DNA from: an uncultured Collinsella sp.
GTDB lineage: Bacteria; Actinomycetota; Coriobacteriia; Coriobacteriales; Coriobacteriaceae
Direction of reading: 5' to 3'
Assembly: GCA_902470895.1 (NCBI GenBank)
Contig: CABRID010000105.1
Location: 1-6,706 of the forward strand
Length of the DNA stretch: 6,706 nucleotides
Shown here: one piece after another, positions 1-5,726 of the stretch
Layout: each line of letters begins with the position of its first letter
How positions within the stretch are numbered: position 1 is the stretch's first letter
The notes under the pieces: generated by a model
Databases searched by the model: none
The model's input: the letters and a program-made list of their open reading frames with translations, nothing else
Told to the model about the DNA's origin: nothing
Program-made: the position numbers and the translations under genes

Positions 1-29
1 ACCTTCATTACTCCAACGACGAATTCTAG
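1..29 (+). CDS. possible C-terminal end of an upstream gene (partial)
   Basis: Reading from base 3, the frame gives LHYSNDEF and then a TAG stop at 27-29. A GC-rich hairpin follows 7 bases later, which is the usual layout for a gene end. Only eight residues are visible, so no family can be named. The other two frames run on as G/C-rich peptide without any recognisable motif. The call rests mainly on the stop codon sitting just before the hairpin. Confidence 0.3.
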
Positions 30-36
30 GCGGTGT

Positions 37-79
37 CCCCTCCCTTTCAAGAAAGGGAGGGGGCGGGGCATGCCCCGCC
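37..79 (+). terminator. two abutting GC-rich hairpins, possible terminator of the upstream gene
   Basis: Bases 37-48 (CCCCTCCCTTTC) are perfectly complementary to 51-62 across a 2-base centre. Bases 62-69 (GGCGGGGC) pair with 72-79 across an AT centre, sharing base 62 with the first hairpin. Both are near-perfect palindromes and very stable, but no T-tract follows. They are therefore not classical intrinsic terminators on the + strand, and the terminator role is inferred from position after a stop codon. Bases 56-71 recur nearly unchanged at 341-355. Confidence 0.4.
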
Positions 80-290
80 TCTTACACCACATCTCTGCGC
101 GCTACCTGCCCACCGACCAAAACCGCCCGCTGAAGGTGTTCTTGGGACCAATAAGGTATGTCCGGCGCGTATGCAGCCGTCCTGGCTTGCTGAATACTCC
201 CAAAAATGCACGGTGCTTCCCAGGGGACCCGTGCGCGCAGCGAAAACCATACCCACGTTCCTATCCGCATCGCCATTTTGCTGCACTGAC
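80..290. other. gene-less stretch, nothing recognised
   Basis: Several open frames of 60-95 codons cross this stretch on both strands. None has a good ribosome binding site, a family motif or the codon bias of the neighbouring genes, so none is called. The only local structure seen is a short hairpin at 208-234, with GCACGG pairing CCGTGC around a CCCAGGGG core. It could be decayed coding DNA, an untranslated region or part of an intergenic repeat family. The sequence alone does not decide. Confidence 0.4.
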
Positions 291-501
291 TTTTCTGAAT
301 GTCGGGCCCGAATTAGTTAGCCTGCCTCCCGTGTGGCTCCGGAGGGGCGGGGCATAAGGTTTATCGCGAGTTCCGCACGAGCCGAAGGCCACTTAATGTG
401 GCCTTCGTGCGAGCAGGACTGCCCGAGCAGGAAACCTTACGCCCCGCCCCTCCGGAGCCACACGGGAGGCATCGCTAAGTTATCCCCCGGCATTCAGAAA
501 A
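291..501. repeat. long nested inverted repeat upstream of groES
   Basis: The core arms, 325-362 and 432-469, are 38 bases long and complementary except for one A/C pair (354/440). Two more pairs lie just outside (323-324 with 470-471). Further out, TTAGC 317-321 pairs with GCTAA 474-478, and 291-306 pairs with 486-501 with a single T/G. Inside the loop lies a separate hairpin (375-410). The whole could form a cruciform in DNA or a roughly 200-base hairpin in RNA. It encodes no recognisable protein. Its position between the upstream gene and the groES promoter region suggests a transcription boundary or a palindromic repeat element; both are inference. Confidence 0.85.
375..410. other. inner hairpin of the upstream palindrome
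   Basis: GAAGGCCAC (384-392) pairs perfectly with GTGGCCTTC (398-406) around a TTAAT loop. GCAC (375-378) continues the stem with GTGC (407-410) after a 5-base bulge on the left side. It is terminator-shaped but lacks a T-tract on either strand. It sits near the centre of the larger inverted repeat, the same nested layout as the element after groEL. Confidence 0.6.
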
Positions 502-537
502 TCTAAGTGCCAAAAAATAAGATTTTTTGACTCCGTG

Positions 538-610
538 TTGTATAACCCGCCATTCGTGGGTACCATTCAACGCGTACGCAAACAAAAAGGGTTAATTCGC
601 GTGGTATAAC
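538..610 (+). promoter_or_regulatory. candidate groESL promoter elements
   Basis: The box GTATAACC occurs at 540-547 and again at 604-611. The second copy reads TGG-TATAAC (602-610), which fits an extended -10 element. Transcription would start near 617, a little over 20 bases before the groES start codon. A TTGACT at 527-532 resembles a -35 box but is only 8 bases from the first TATAAC, so it does not form a standard pair. No CIRCE (HrcA) or HAIR (HspR) operator was found by eye between 1 and 638. Both -10 calls are visual and unproven. Confidence 0.35.
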
Positions 611-638
611 CGCGCGGCCCAAAAAGGAGGAGACAAGC

Positions 639-932
639 ATGTCGTCTTTGAAGCCGCTTGCAGATCGTGTTCTGGTCAAGCCCGACGAGGCCGAGCAGAA
701 GACCGCTTCTGGTCTGTACATCGCCAGCAACGCTCAGGAGAAGCCGCAGCGCGGCACCATCGTTGCCGTGGGCGCCGGCAAGGTCAACGACAAGGGTGAG
801 CGCATCCCCATGGACGTCAAGGTTGGCGACGTTGTCATCTACGGTAAGTTCGGTGGCAACGAGGTCAAGGTCGACGGCGAGAAGTATCTGCTGATGCGCG
901 CCGACGACATCTACGCTGTCGTCGAGGCCTAG
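639..932 (+). CDS. groES: GroES, 10-kDa co-chaperonin
   Basis: GroES forms the heptameric lid of the GroEL folding chamber in the cytoplasm. The 97-residue length is usual for the family. Residues 4-14 (LKPLADRVLVK) form the conserved first strand. The mobile loop that docks on GroEL covers roughly residues 16-34, with the hydrophobic tripeptide LYI (26-28) in the place of IVL in E. coli. The second half carries the typical DVKVGDVVIYGKFGG block and ends in DDIYAVVEA. The start is fixed by a strong ribosome binding site, AAAGGAGG at 623-630, 8 bases before ATG. Codons are strongly C- and G-ending, as in highly expressed genes. It is the first gene of a bicistron with groEL. Confidence 0.97.
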   Translation: MSSLKPLADRVLVKPDEAEQKTASGLYIASNAQEKPQRGTIVAVGAGKVNDKGERIPMDVKVGDVVIYGKFGGNEVKVDGEKYLLMRADDIYAVVEA

Positions 933-962
933 TCTCGTCAGAATCTCTGATTCGTCTTTGAA

Positions 963-1002
963 CGCGCCCGCCGCATAGGACTCGGAAGCGGCGACGCGAG
1001 TC
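963..1002 (+). other. structured groES-groEL spacer, possible H-type pseudoknot
   Basis: CGCCGC (969-974) can pair with GCGGCG (988-993), and CGCG (963-966) with CGCG (995-998) outside it. GACTCG (979-984), inside that hairpin loop, is perfectly complementary to CGAGTC (997-1002) downstream. The core stem and the second stem can coexist as an H-type pseudoknot with loops of 4, 3 and 3 bases. The outer CGCG pair and the second stem exclude each other. The structure ends 11 bases before the groEL ribosome binding site (GGAGG, 1014-1018), so it could tune groEL translation or mRNA stability. The pairing is seen directly; the function is inference. Confidence 0.4.
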
Positions 1003-1028
1003 ACATTTCTTTTGGAGGATTACCTACC

Positions 1029-2666
1029 ATGGCAAAGAACATTACGTTCAACACCGATGCCCGCGCTAAGCTTGCCAAGGGCGTCAACACTCTGGCCGAC
1101 GCCGTTACCGTCACCATGGGCCCCAAGGGTCGCTACGTTGCGCTGCAGCGCACGTTCGGTGCCCCGACCATCACCAACGACGGCGTTTCTGTCGCCAAGG
1201 AGATCGAGCTCGAGGACAACATCGAGAACATGGGCGCTCAGCTGGTGAAGGAGGTCGCCACCAAGACCAACGACACCGTGGGTGACGGCACCACCACCGC
1301 AACCCTGCTCGCCCAGGCCATCGTCAACGACGGCCTGCGTAACGTCGCCGCTGGCGCCAACCCGCTGGCCATCCGTCGCGGCATCGATAAGGCCGTCAAC
1401 GCCGCCGTCGCCGAGATGAAGAAGCAGGCCAAGCCGGTCGAGACCAAGGAGCAGATCGCTTCCGTCGGTACCATCTCCGCCGGTGACCCCGAGGTCGGCG
1501 AGAAGATCGCCGAGGCCATGGAGGTCGTGGGCAAGGACGGCGTCATCACCGTCGAGGATTCCCAGACGTTCGACATCACCATCGACACCGTCGAGGGCAT
1601 GCAGTTCGACAAGGGCTATGTCTCCGCTTACTTCGTCACGGATAACGACCGCATGGAGGCCGTGATGAAGGATCCGTACATCCTCATCACCGACCAGAAG
1701 ATCTCCAGCGTTCAGGACATCATGCCCGTTCTCGAGGCTGTCCAGCGCGCTGGCCGTGGCCTGCTCATCATCGCTGAGGACATCGACGGCGAAGCTCTGC
1801 CTACCCTGGTCCTCAACAAGATCCGTGGCGCCCTCAACGTCTGCGCCGTCAAGGCCCCGGGCTACGGCGATCGCCGCAAGCGCATTCTCGAGGACATCGC
1901 CGTCCTCACCGGTGGCCAGGCTGCCCTGGACGAGTTGGGCGTGAAGGTCGCTGACATCACCGCCGATATGCTCGGTACCGCTAAGTCCGTCACCATCTCT
2001 AAGGACAACACCGTCGTCGTCGGCGGCGCTGGCTCCAAGGAGGCCATCGACGCCCGTATCGCTCAGATTAAGGGCGAGATGGAGAACACCACCTCTGACT
2101 TCGACCGTGAGAAGCTCCAGGAGCGCCTGGCCAAGCTCTCCGGTGGCGTTGCCGTCATCAAGGTCGGCGCTGCTACCGAGTCCGAGCTCAAGGAGATCAA
2201 ACATCGCGTCGAGGACGCCCTGCAGGCCACCCGCGCTGCTGTCGAGGAGGGCATTGTCGCTGGCGGCGGCGTCGCCTTCATGGACGCTGCTCCTGCGCTC
2301 GATGCCGTCGAGATCGATGACCCCGAGGAGAAGATCGGCGTCGACATCGTCAAGAAGGCTCTGACCGCTCCGGTCGCCACCATCGCCAAGAACGCTGGCT
2401 TTGAGGGCGCTGTCGTGGTCGACAAGGTCGCCGAGCTGCCCGCCGGCCAGGGTCTCAACTCTGCCAACGGCGAGTGGGGCGACATGATCGAGATGGGCGT
2501 CCTCGACCCCGTCAAGGTCAGCCGCGTCACCCTGCAGAACGCTGCTTCTGTCGCCAGCCTGATCCTCATCACCGAGGCCACCGTCTCCGATGTGCCCAAG
2601 AACACTCAGCTTGAGGACGCAATCGCTGCTGCTACCGCTGGTCAGCAGGGCGGCGGTATGTACTAA
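1029..2666 (+). CDS. groEL: GroEL, 60-kDa chaperonin
   Basis: GroEL assembles into a double ring of 14 subunits that folds proteins in the cytoplasm using ATP and the GroES lid. The 545 residues match the family length. Visible landmarks are the nucleotide-binding GPKGR (31-35), DGTTTAT (86-92, containing the conserved Asp86), the apical substrate-binding YVSAYF (197-202), Asp396 in RVEDAL (the equivalent of the catalytic Asp398 of E. coli) and AGGGVAF. The TDNDRMEAV stretch is of a type common in actinobacterial and Gram-positive GroELs. The tail ends QQGGGMY rather than in repeated GGM units. The start is supported by GGAGG at 1014-1018, 10 bases upstream. The gene follows groES by 96 bases and shares its strong C-ending codon bias. 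It looks intact. Confidence 0.98.
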   Translation: MAKNITFNTDARAKLAKGVNTLADAVTVTMGPKGRYVALQRTFGAPTITNDGVSVAKEIELEDNIENMGAQLVKEVATKTNDTVGDGTTTATLLAQAIVNDGLRNVAAGANPLAIRRGIDKAVNAAVAEMKKQAKPVETKEQIASVGTISAGDPEVGEKIAEAMEVVGKDGVITVEDSQTFDITIDTVEGMQFDKGYVSAYFVTDNDRMEAVMKDPYILITDQKISSVQDIMPVLEAVQRAGRGLLIIAEDIDGEALPTLVLNKIRGALNVCAVKAPGYGDRRKRILEDIAVLTGGQAALDELGVKVADITADMLGTAKSVTISKDNTVVVGGAGSKEAIDARIAQIKGEMENTTSDFDREKLQERLAKLSGGVAVIKVGAATESELKEIKHRVEDALQATRAAVEEGIVAGGGVAFMDAAPALDAVEIDDPEEKIGVDIVKKALTAPVATIAKNAGFEGAVVVDKVAELPAGQGLNSANGEWGDMIEMGVLDPVKVSRVTLQNAASVASLILITEATVSDVPKNTQLEDAIAAATAGQQGGGMY

Positions 2667-2692
2667 GGCCGACAAGGTCTAGAACTCCCACC

Positions 2693-2837
2693 GGGAATCC
2701 GGGGGCGGGACGGGGACTTCTCTCCGGAACGTCCTCGGACATGCAAAGAGGCTCCGCATCGCGCTTCGCGCTGCGGAGCCTCTTTGCGTCCTGCGGAATA
2801 TTCCGGAGAGAAGTCCCCGTCCCGCCCCCGGATTCCC
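2693..2837. repeat. nested palindrome after groEL with perfect 37-bp arms
   Basis: Bases 2693-2729 are perfectly complementary to 2801-2837, a 37-bp stem rich in G/C. A symmetric internal loop of 13 bases on each side follows. Then a 16-bp perfect stem (2743-2758 with 2772-2787) has exactly the same centre, with a short GCGC-capped tip. The element starts 26 bases after the groEL stop, so it probably serves as its transcription end or 3' RNA-stabilising structure. No T-tract follows either stem, although the inner stem closes with CCTCTTT, which is terminator-like. It could instead be a palindromic intergenic repeat. No coding capacity was recognised. Confidence 0.85.
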
Positions 2838-3003
2838 TGCGTTTACGGCCTTGAGGCCGGCGGGCGGAGAAGGATGTGGTCGATAGGGATACGTGTCCCC
2901 TTCGCTGTTTCGCGCTTTGCGCGAAAGGCGCGTTGCTTTGGGATGGGTGGGGGACGTGGTTGCTTTGGCAACTGATCTCCGCCACAAATTACCCTTGGCA
3001 TAC
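2838..3003. other. intergenic stretch with small hairpins, no gene
   Basis: Open frames here lack ribosome binding sites and motifs and run into the palindrome or the riboswitch, so none is called. A perfect 8-bp hairpin, TTTCGCGC (2908-2915) with GCGCGAAA (2919-2926), has a TTT loop. It is enclosed by a weak outer pairing of GTCCCC (2895-2900) with GGGGAC (2950-2955). CGGCC (2846-2850) pairs with GGCCG (2855-2859). None has a T-tract. Confidence 0.4.
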
Positions 3004-3031
3004 TTGCGCGAGAACCTGCTCGTGCTACACT
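3004..3031 (+). promoter_or_regulatory. candidate promoter of the riboflavin-transport operon
   Basis: TGC-TACACT at 3023-3031 fits an extended -10 element. TTGCGC at 3004-3009, 16 bases upstream of the TACACT hexamer, is a weak -35. The predicted start of RNA, around 3037-3039, falls exactly at the first helix strand of the FMN riboswitch (3040). That agreement is the main reason for preferring this promoter over the better -35-like TTGGCA at 2995-3000, which is 25 bases from the -10 hexamer. Confidence 0.45.
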
Positions 3032-3039
3032 TGCAATTG

Positions 3040-3222
3040 CTGTTTCAGGGCGGGGTGGAATTCCCCACTGGCGGTAAATCGGGCGGTGTCAAAGGGACGC
3101 CGTGGCGCAGGCGAGGTGTCTGCGACCGAGCCGATGAGTCCGCGACCCGTGCGTGTGTTGGTTCGCATGCCGGCTGAACTGGTGAGATCCCAGTACCAAC
3201 GGTTAGAGTCCGGATGAAAGAG
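3040..3222 (+). promoter_or_regulatory. FMN riboswitch (RFN element)
   Basis: This RNA element binds flavin mononucleotide and normally lowers expression of riboflavin genes when FMN is plentiful. The conserved blocks appear in order: AGGGCGGGG with GGAATTCCCCACTGGCGGTA (3047-3076), a variable P3 arm, GTCCGCGAC (3138-3146), a P4 hairpin (3149-3168), the CTGGTGAGATCCCAG arm, then ACGGTTAGAGTCCGGATG (to 3216). The closing helix P1 pairs CTGTTTC (3040-3046) with GAAAGAG (3216-3222), with one G/G mismatch. The P3 arm is long, about 60 bases. There is no room for a terminator before ribU, which starts at 3235. Control is therefore probably at translation initiation, through the binding site next to P1. 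Confidence 0.93.
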
Positions 3223-3224
3223 GC

Positions 3225-3231
3225 AGGTGAT
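3225..3231 (+). promoter_or_regulatory. ribU ribosome binding site abutting the riboswitch
   Basis: AGGTGAT matches the 3' end of 16S rRNA and lies just upstream of ATG 3235, in a register like the canonical AGGAGGTGATC. It begins two bases after the closing helix of the aptamer. This decides the ribU start. The in-frame ATG at 3214 belongs to the conserved GGATG of the riboswitch and is not a credible start. Confidence 0.7.
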
Positions 3232-3234
3232 CTT

Positions 3235-3825
3235 ATGTCTGAACAGTCGCAGCATATCCATTTTGAGAACACGAATAGGTGGAGCACCAAACAGCTCGTT
3301 ACCATGGCGTTGATGTGCGCCTTGGGCGCCCTGTTTATGTACGTGCAGCTGCCTATCCTTCCTTCGGCGCCGTTTTTGACGTATGACCCGTCGCTGGTAC
3401 CGGCGATGGTGTGCGGGTTTGCGTATGGTCCTGGCGCCGGCACTGCTGTTGCCGCTATGGCTATCGTTATCCATGCGCTCACCACGGGTGACTGGGTCGG
3501 CGCGCTTATGAACCTGGTTGCCACGCTGGGCTACATTCTGCCTGCGGCTATCGTCTATCAGAAGATGCATACCTATAAGGGTGCCGTGATTGGCCTGGTG
3601 CTCGGCGTTATTGCCGCTACGGCGTTGTCTATGGTCGCAAACCTTACCATTGGCGTATGGTTCTGGTATGGCTCGGTCGATGTGATCGCCCCGCTCATGA
3701 TTCCTGCCGTGCTGCCGTTCAACCTTATCAAGACCGTGCTTAACTCGGTGTTGACGCTGGCGGTGTATAAAGCAGTCTCCAACCTCATCACGCCTAAAAA
3801 GGACCAGGTCAAAGGCCGCGCATGA
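3235..3825 (+). CDS. ribU: RibU, riboflavin-binding S-component of an ECF transporter
   Basis: RibU is the membrane protein that captures riboflavin and delivers it through the ECF module. From ATG 3235 it has 196 residues, with about six hydrophobic segments as expected for S-components. Residues 25-29 (ALMCA) in the first helix give the AxxxA motif used for docking with EcfT. FLTYDPSLVPA (47-57) and PFNLIK (161-166) match conserved RibU blocks. Asp51, Asn136, Asn163 and Lys166 fall where riboflavin-contacting residues occur in characterised RibU; this is by memory of the family, not alignment. The FMN riboswitch directly upstream supports riboflavin as substrate. Its stop overlaps the start of the ATPase gene by 4 bases (ATGA), so translation is probably coupled. 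The codon bias is weaker than in groESL. Confidence 0.92.
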   Translation: MSEQSQHIHFENTNRWSTKQLVTMALMCALGALFMYVQLPILPSAPFLTYDPSLVPAMVCGFAYGPGAGTAVAAMAIVIHALTTGDWVGALMNLVATLGYILPAAIVYQKMHTYKGAVIGLVLGVIAATALSMVANLTIGVWFWYGSVDVIAPLMIPAVLPFNLIKTVLNSVLTLAVYKAVSNLITPKKDQVKGRA

Positions 3826-5726
3826 TTGAGTGTCGGGGCGTTTCCTTTAGTTATGACGGTGCCGTGTCGGCACTCGACGGCGTCGATCTGAATATCGAGG
3901 ACGGCGAGTTTTTCTGCATCCTCGGTGGCAATGGGTCGGGCAAGTCGACGTTTGCCAAGCATCTGAATGCGCTGCTGCAGCCCGATGCGGGCACGGTGCG
4001 CATTAACGGCATGGATGCGTCCGATCCCGAGCTGGTCTACGACATTCGCTCGACCGCGGGCATGGTATTCCAGAATCCCGATGATCAGCTGGTGGCAACG
4101 CTTGTCGAAGATGACGTTGCCTTTGGTCCCGAAAACCTTGGCGTGCCATCGGCGCAAATTGCGCAGCGCGTACGCGAGGCGCTGAAGGGCGTGGGCCTGG
4201 TGGGCTTTGAGTGCCACGAGACCCATGCGCTTTCGGGCGGCCAAAAGCAGCGCGTGGCGCTTGCCGGCGTGCTCGCCATGGAACCGCGCGTGCTCATATT
4301 GGACGAGGCTTCCTCGATGCTCGATCCGCGTGGACGCAAGGGCCTCATGAAGGCTTGCCGCGCGTTGCGCGCTCGCGGCATGACCATCGTGATGATTACG
4401 CACTTTATGGAAGAGGCCGCCGAGGCCGATCGTGTCGCGGTGTTTCGGGCGGGGCGCGTTGCCATGCTCGGTAAGCCCGAGGTAATCCTGACGCAGGCGG
4501 ACGAACTTGCGCAGCTGAACTTGGAGATGCCGGAGTCGTGCCGTTTGGGCATGGCGCTTCGTGCGAAGGGTGTGCCCGTTCATGCGCAAGTGCGCGAAGC
4601 GGATATGGTTGCCGAGGTTGCGCAGGCCTATACCGAGCGAAGTGAGGTGGGCACCGCGGGGCAGCCTTCCACATCCCAGTTGGAAATCGCTGACGGCGCT
4701 GTTCCGGCAGGCAGCGAGGACAACGTGTCGGAGCCCGTCATCGAGCTATCCCATGTTTCGTACAGCTATTCGCTCAGTCCGCGCGAGCGCCGTCGCTGGC
4801 ATAAGCGCTCGGCCACTGCGGGCAAATCGAACAAACAGGCTCTCTGGGGAAACGACCCCAGCAGCCCGTGGGCGCTGCGCGATGTATCGCTGACGGTGCG
4901 TCGCGGCGAGTTCCTGGGTTTGGCAGGTCATACCGGTTCGGGTAAGTCGACGCTGGTCCAGCATCTCAACGGTTTGATTCGTCCCCAGGAGGGAAGCGTT
5001 TGCGCGCTGGGGCTCGACCTATCAAACAAGAAAGACGCCACTGCGGTTAAGGCCAAGGTCGGCGTGGTGTTTCAGTATCCTGAGCGTCAGCTGTTTGCCG
5101 AAACCGTGGCGCAGGACGTGGCGTTTGGTCCGCACAACCTTGGCTTGCCGCAAGATGAAGTCGACCGTCGTGTCGAGTCATCGCTCTCGCGCGTGGGCCT
5201 CGATCTTTCCACGGTCGGCGACAAGAGTCCCTTTGAGCTTTCGGGCGGTCAGCAACGGCGTGTGGCATTCGCCGGCGTGCTCGCCATGGAGCCCGAAGTC
5301 CTGGTGCTCGATGAACCCATGGCGGGGCTCGATCCGGCTGCCCGCAGGGATTTCCTAGGGCTCATCGATCGGCTCCATCGCGAGGGCCTGACCGTTGTCA
5401 TGGTTTCGCACAGCATGGATGACCTGGCCAATTGCTGCGACCGCATCGTCGTAATGAACGAAGGCGCGGTGTTTGCCGAGGGAACCCCCGCGCAGGTGTT
5501 TGCGCATGCCGATGAGCTCAAGTCGATTGGCTTGGGCGTTCCCGCCGCCCAGCGTATGGCGCTGGCGCTTACGGAGGTGGGCGTGCCGCTGCGTCGCGGC
5601 GGGCTCTATACGGTTGAGTTGTTGGCCGACGAGTTGGCAAATTTGCTGATCGGTCGCTCAGACGGTTCTTCTAACGTCTCGGACATTGCTAAATCCAAGA
5701 CGGTCGCGCGAGAGGAGGGCTGCTGA
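3822..5726 (+). CDS. ecfA: fused EcfA1-EcfA2 ATPase of an ECF transporter
   Basis: This cytoplasmic subunit hydrolyses ATP to drive vitamin uptake. At 634 residues it is twice the usual EcfA length and holds two complete ABC ATPase domains. Domain 1 has Walker A GGNGSGKST (35-43), a Q-loop FQNPDDQ, LSGGQ (137-141), Walker B LILDE with Glu162, and switch His194. Domain 2 has GHTGSGKST (369-377), FQYPERQLFAETV, LSGGQ (473-477), LVLDEP with Glu498, and switch His530. The Q-loop types point to EcfA1 followed by EcfA2. Each half also has the C-terminal ADEL...G(M/A)ALR/ALT segment of EcfA proteins. The linker (about 250-305) is hydrophilic and low in complexity. Domain 2 carries a basic insertion at about 318-349. 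All catalytic residues are present. The gene overlaps ribU by 4 bases and ecfT by 1. Confidence 0.94.
   Translation: MIECRGVSFSYDGAVSALDGVDLNIEDGEFFCILGGNGSGKSTFAKHLNALLQPDAGTVRINGMDASDPELVYDIRSTAGMVFQNPDDQLVATLVEDDVAFGPENLGVPSAQIAQRVREALKGVGLVGFECHETHALSGGQKQRVALAGVLAMEPRVLILDEASSMLDPRGRKGLMKACRALRARGMTIVMITHFMEEAAEADRVAVFRAGRVAMLGKPEVILTQADELAQLNLEMPESCRLGMALRAKGVPVHAQVREADMVAEVAQAYTERSEVGTAGQPSTSQLEIADGAVPAGSEDNVSEPVIELSHVSYSYSLSPRERRRWHKRSATAGKSNKQALWGNDPSSPWALRDVSLTVRRGEFLGLAGHTGSGKSTLVQHLNGLIRPQEGSVCALGLDLSNKKDATAVKAKVGVVFQYPERQLFAETVAQDVAFGPHNLGLPQDEVDRRVESSLSRVGLDLSTVGDKSPFELSGGQQRRVAFAGVLAMEPEVLVLDEPMAGLDPAARRDFLGLIDRLHREGLTVVMVSHSMDDLANCCDRIVVMNEGAVFAEGTPAQVFAHADELKSIGLGVPAAQRMALALTEVGVPLRRGGLYTVELLADELANLLIGRSDGSSNVSDIAKSKTVAREEGC

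Noticed and set aside
33..357. Overlapping open frames of 60-95 codons on both strands
   Set aside because: They have no ribosome binding sites, no family motifs and no codon bias like the neighbours, and they run through palindromic DNA. Open frames are expected by chance in G/C-rich sequence.
317..478. TTAGC...GCTAA as half-sites of a CIRCE operator
   Set aside because: CIRCE needs 9-base half-sites separated by 9 bases. Here the halves are about 150 bases apart, lack the ACTC/GAGT parts, and are explained by the long palindrome.
527..546. TTGACT with TATAAC as a standard -35/-10 promoter
   Set aside because: The spacing is only 8 bases, whereas 16-18 is needed.
1020..2675. 551-codon open frame on the minus strand across groEL
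   Set aside because: It is the shadow of groEL, created by its strong C-ending codon bias. It has low-complexity L/D/G/V-rich composition and no motif.
3014..3228. ACCTGC (3014-3019) as an anti-ribosome-binding sequence pairing GCAGGT (3223-3228)
   Set aside because: The best promoter places the RNA start at about 3038, so 3014-3019 would not be in the transcript. Six pairs 200 bases apart are also easily found by chance.
3025..3570. 181-codon minus-strand frame over the riboswitch and ribU, and similar frames across ecfA (3573-4589) and ecfT (5986-6387)
   Set aside because: They are antisense shadows of well-supported genes and of the riboswitch, without ribosome binding sites or recognisable domains.
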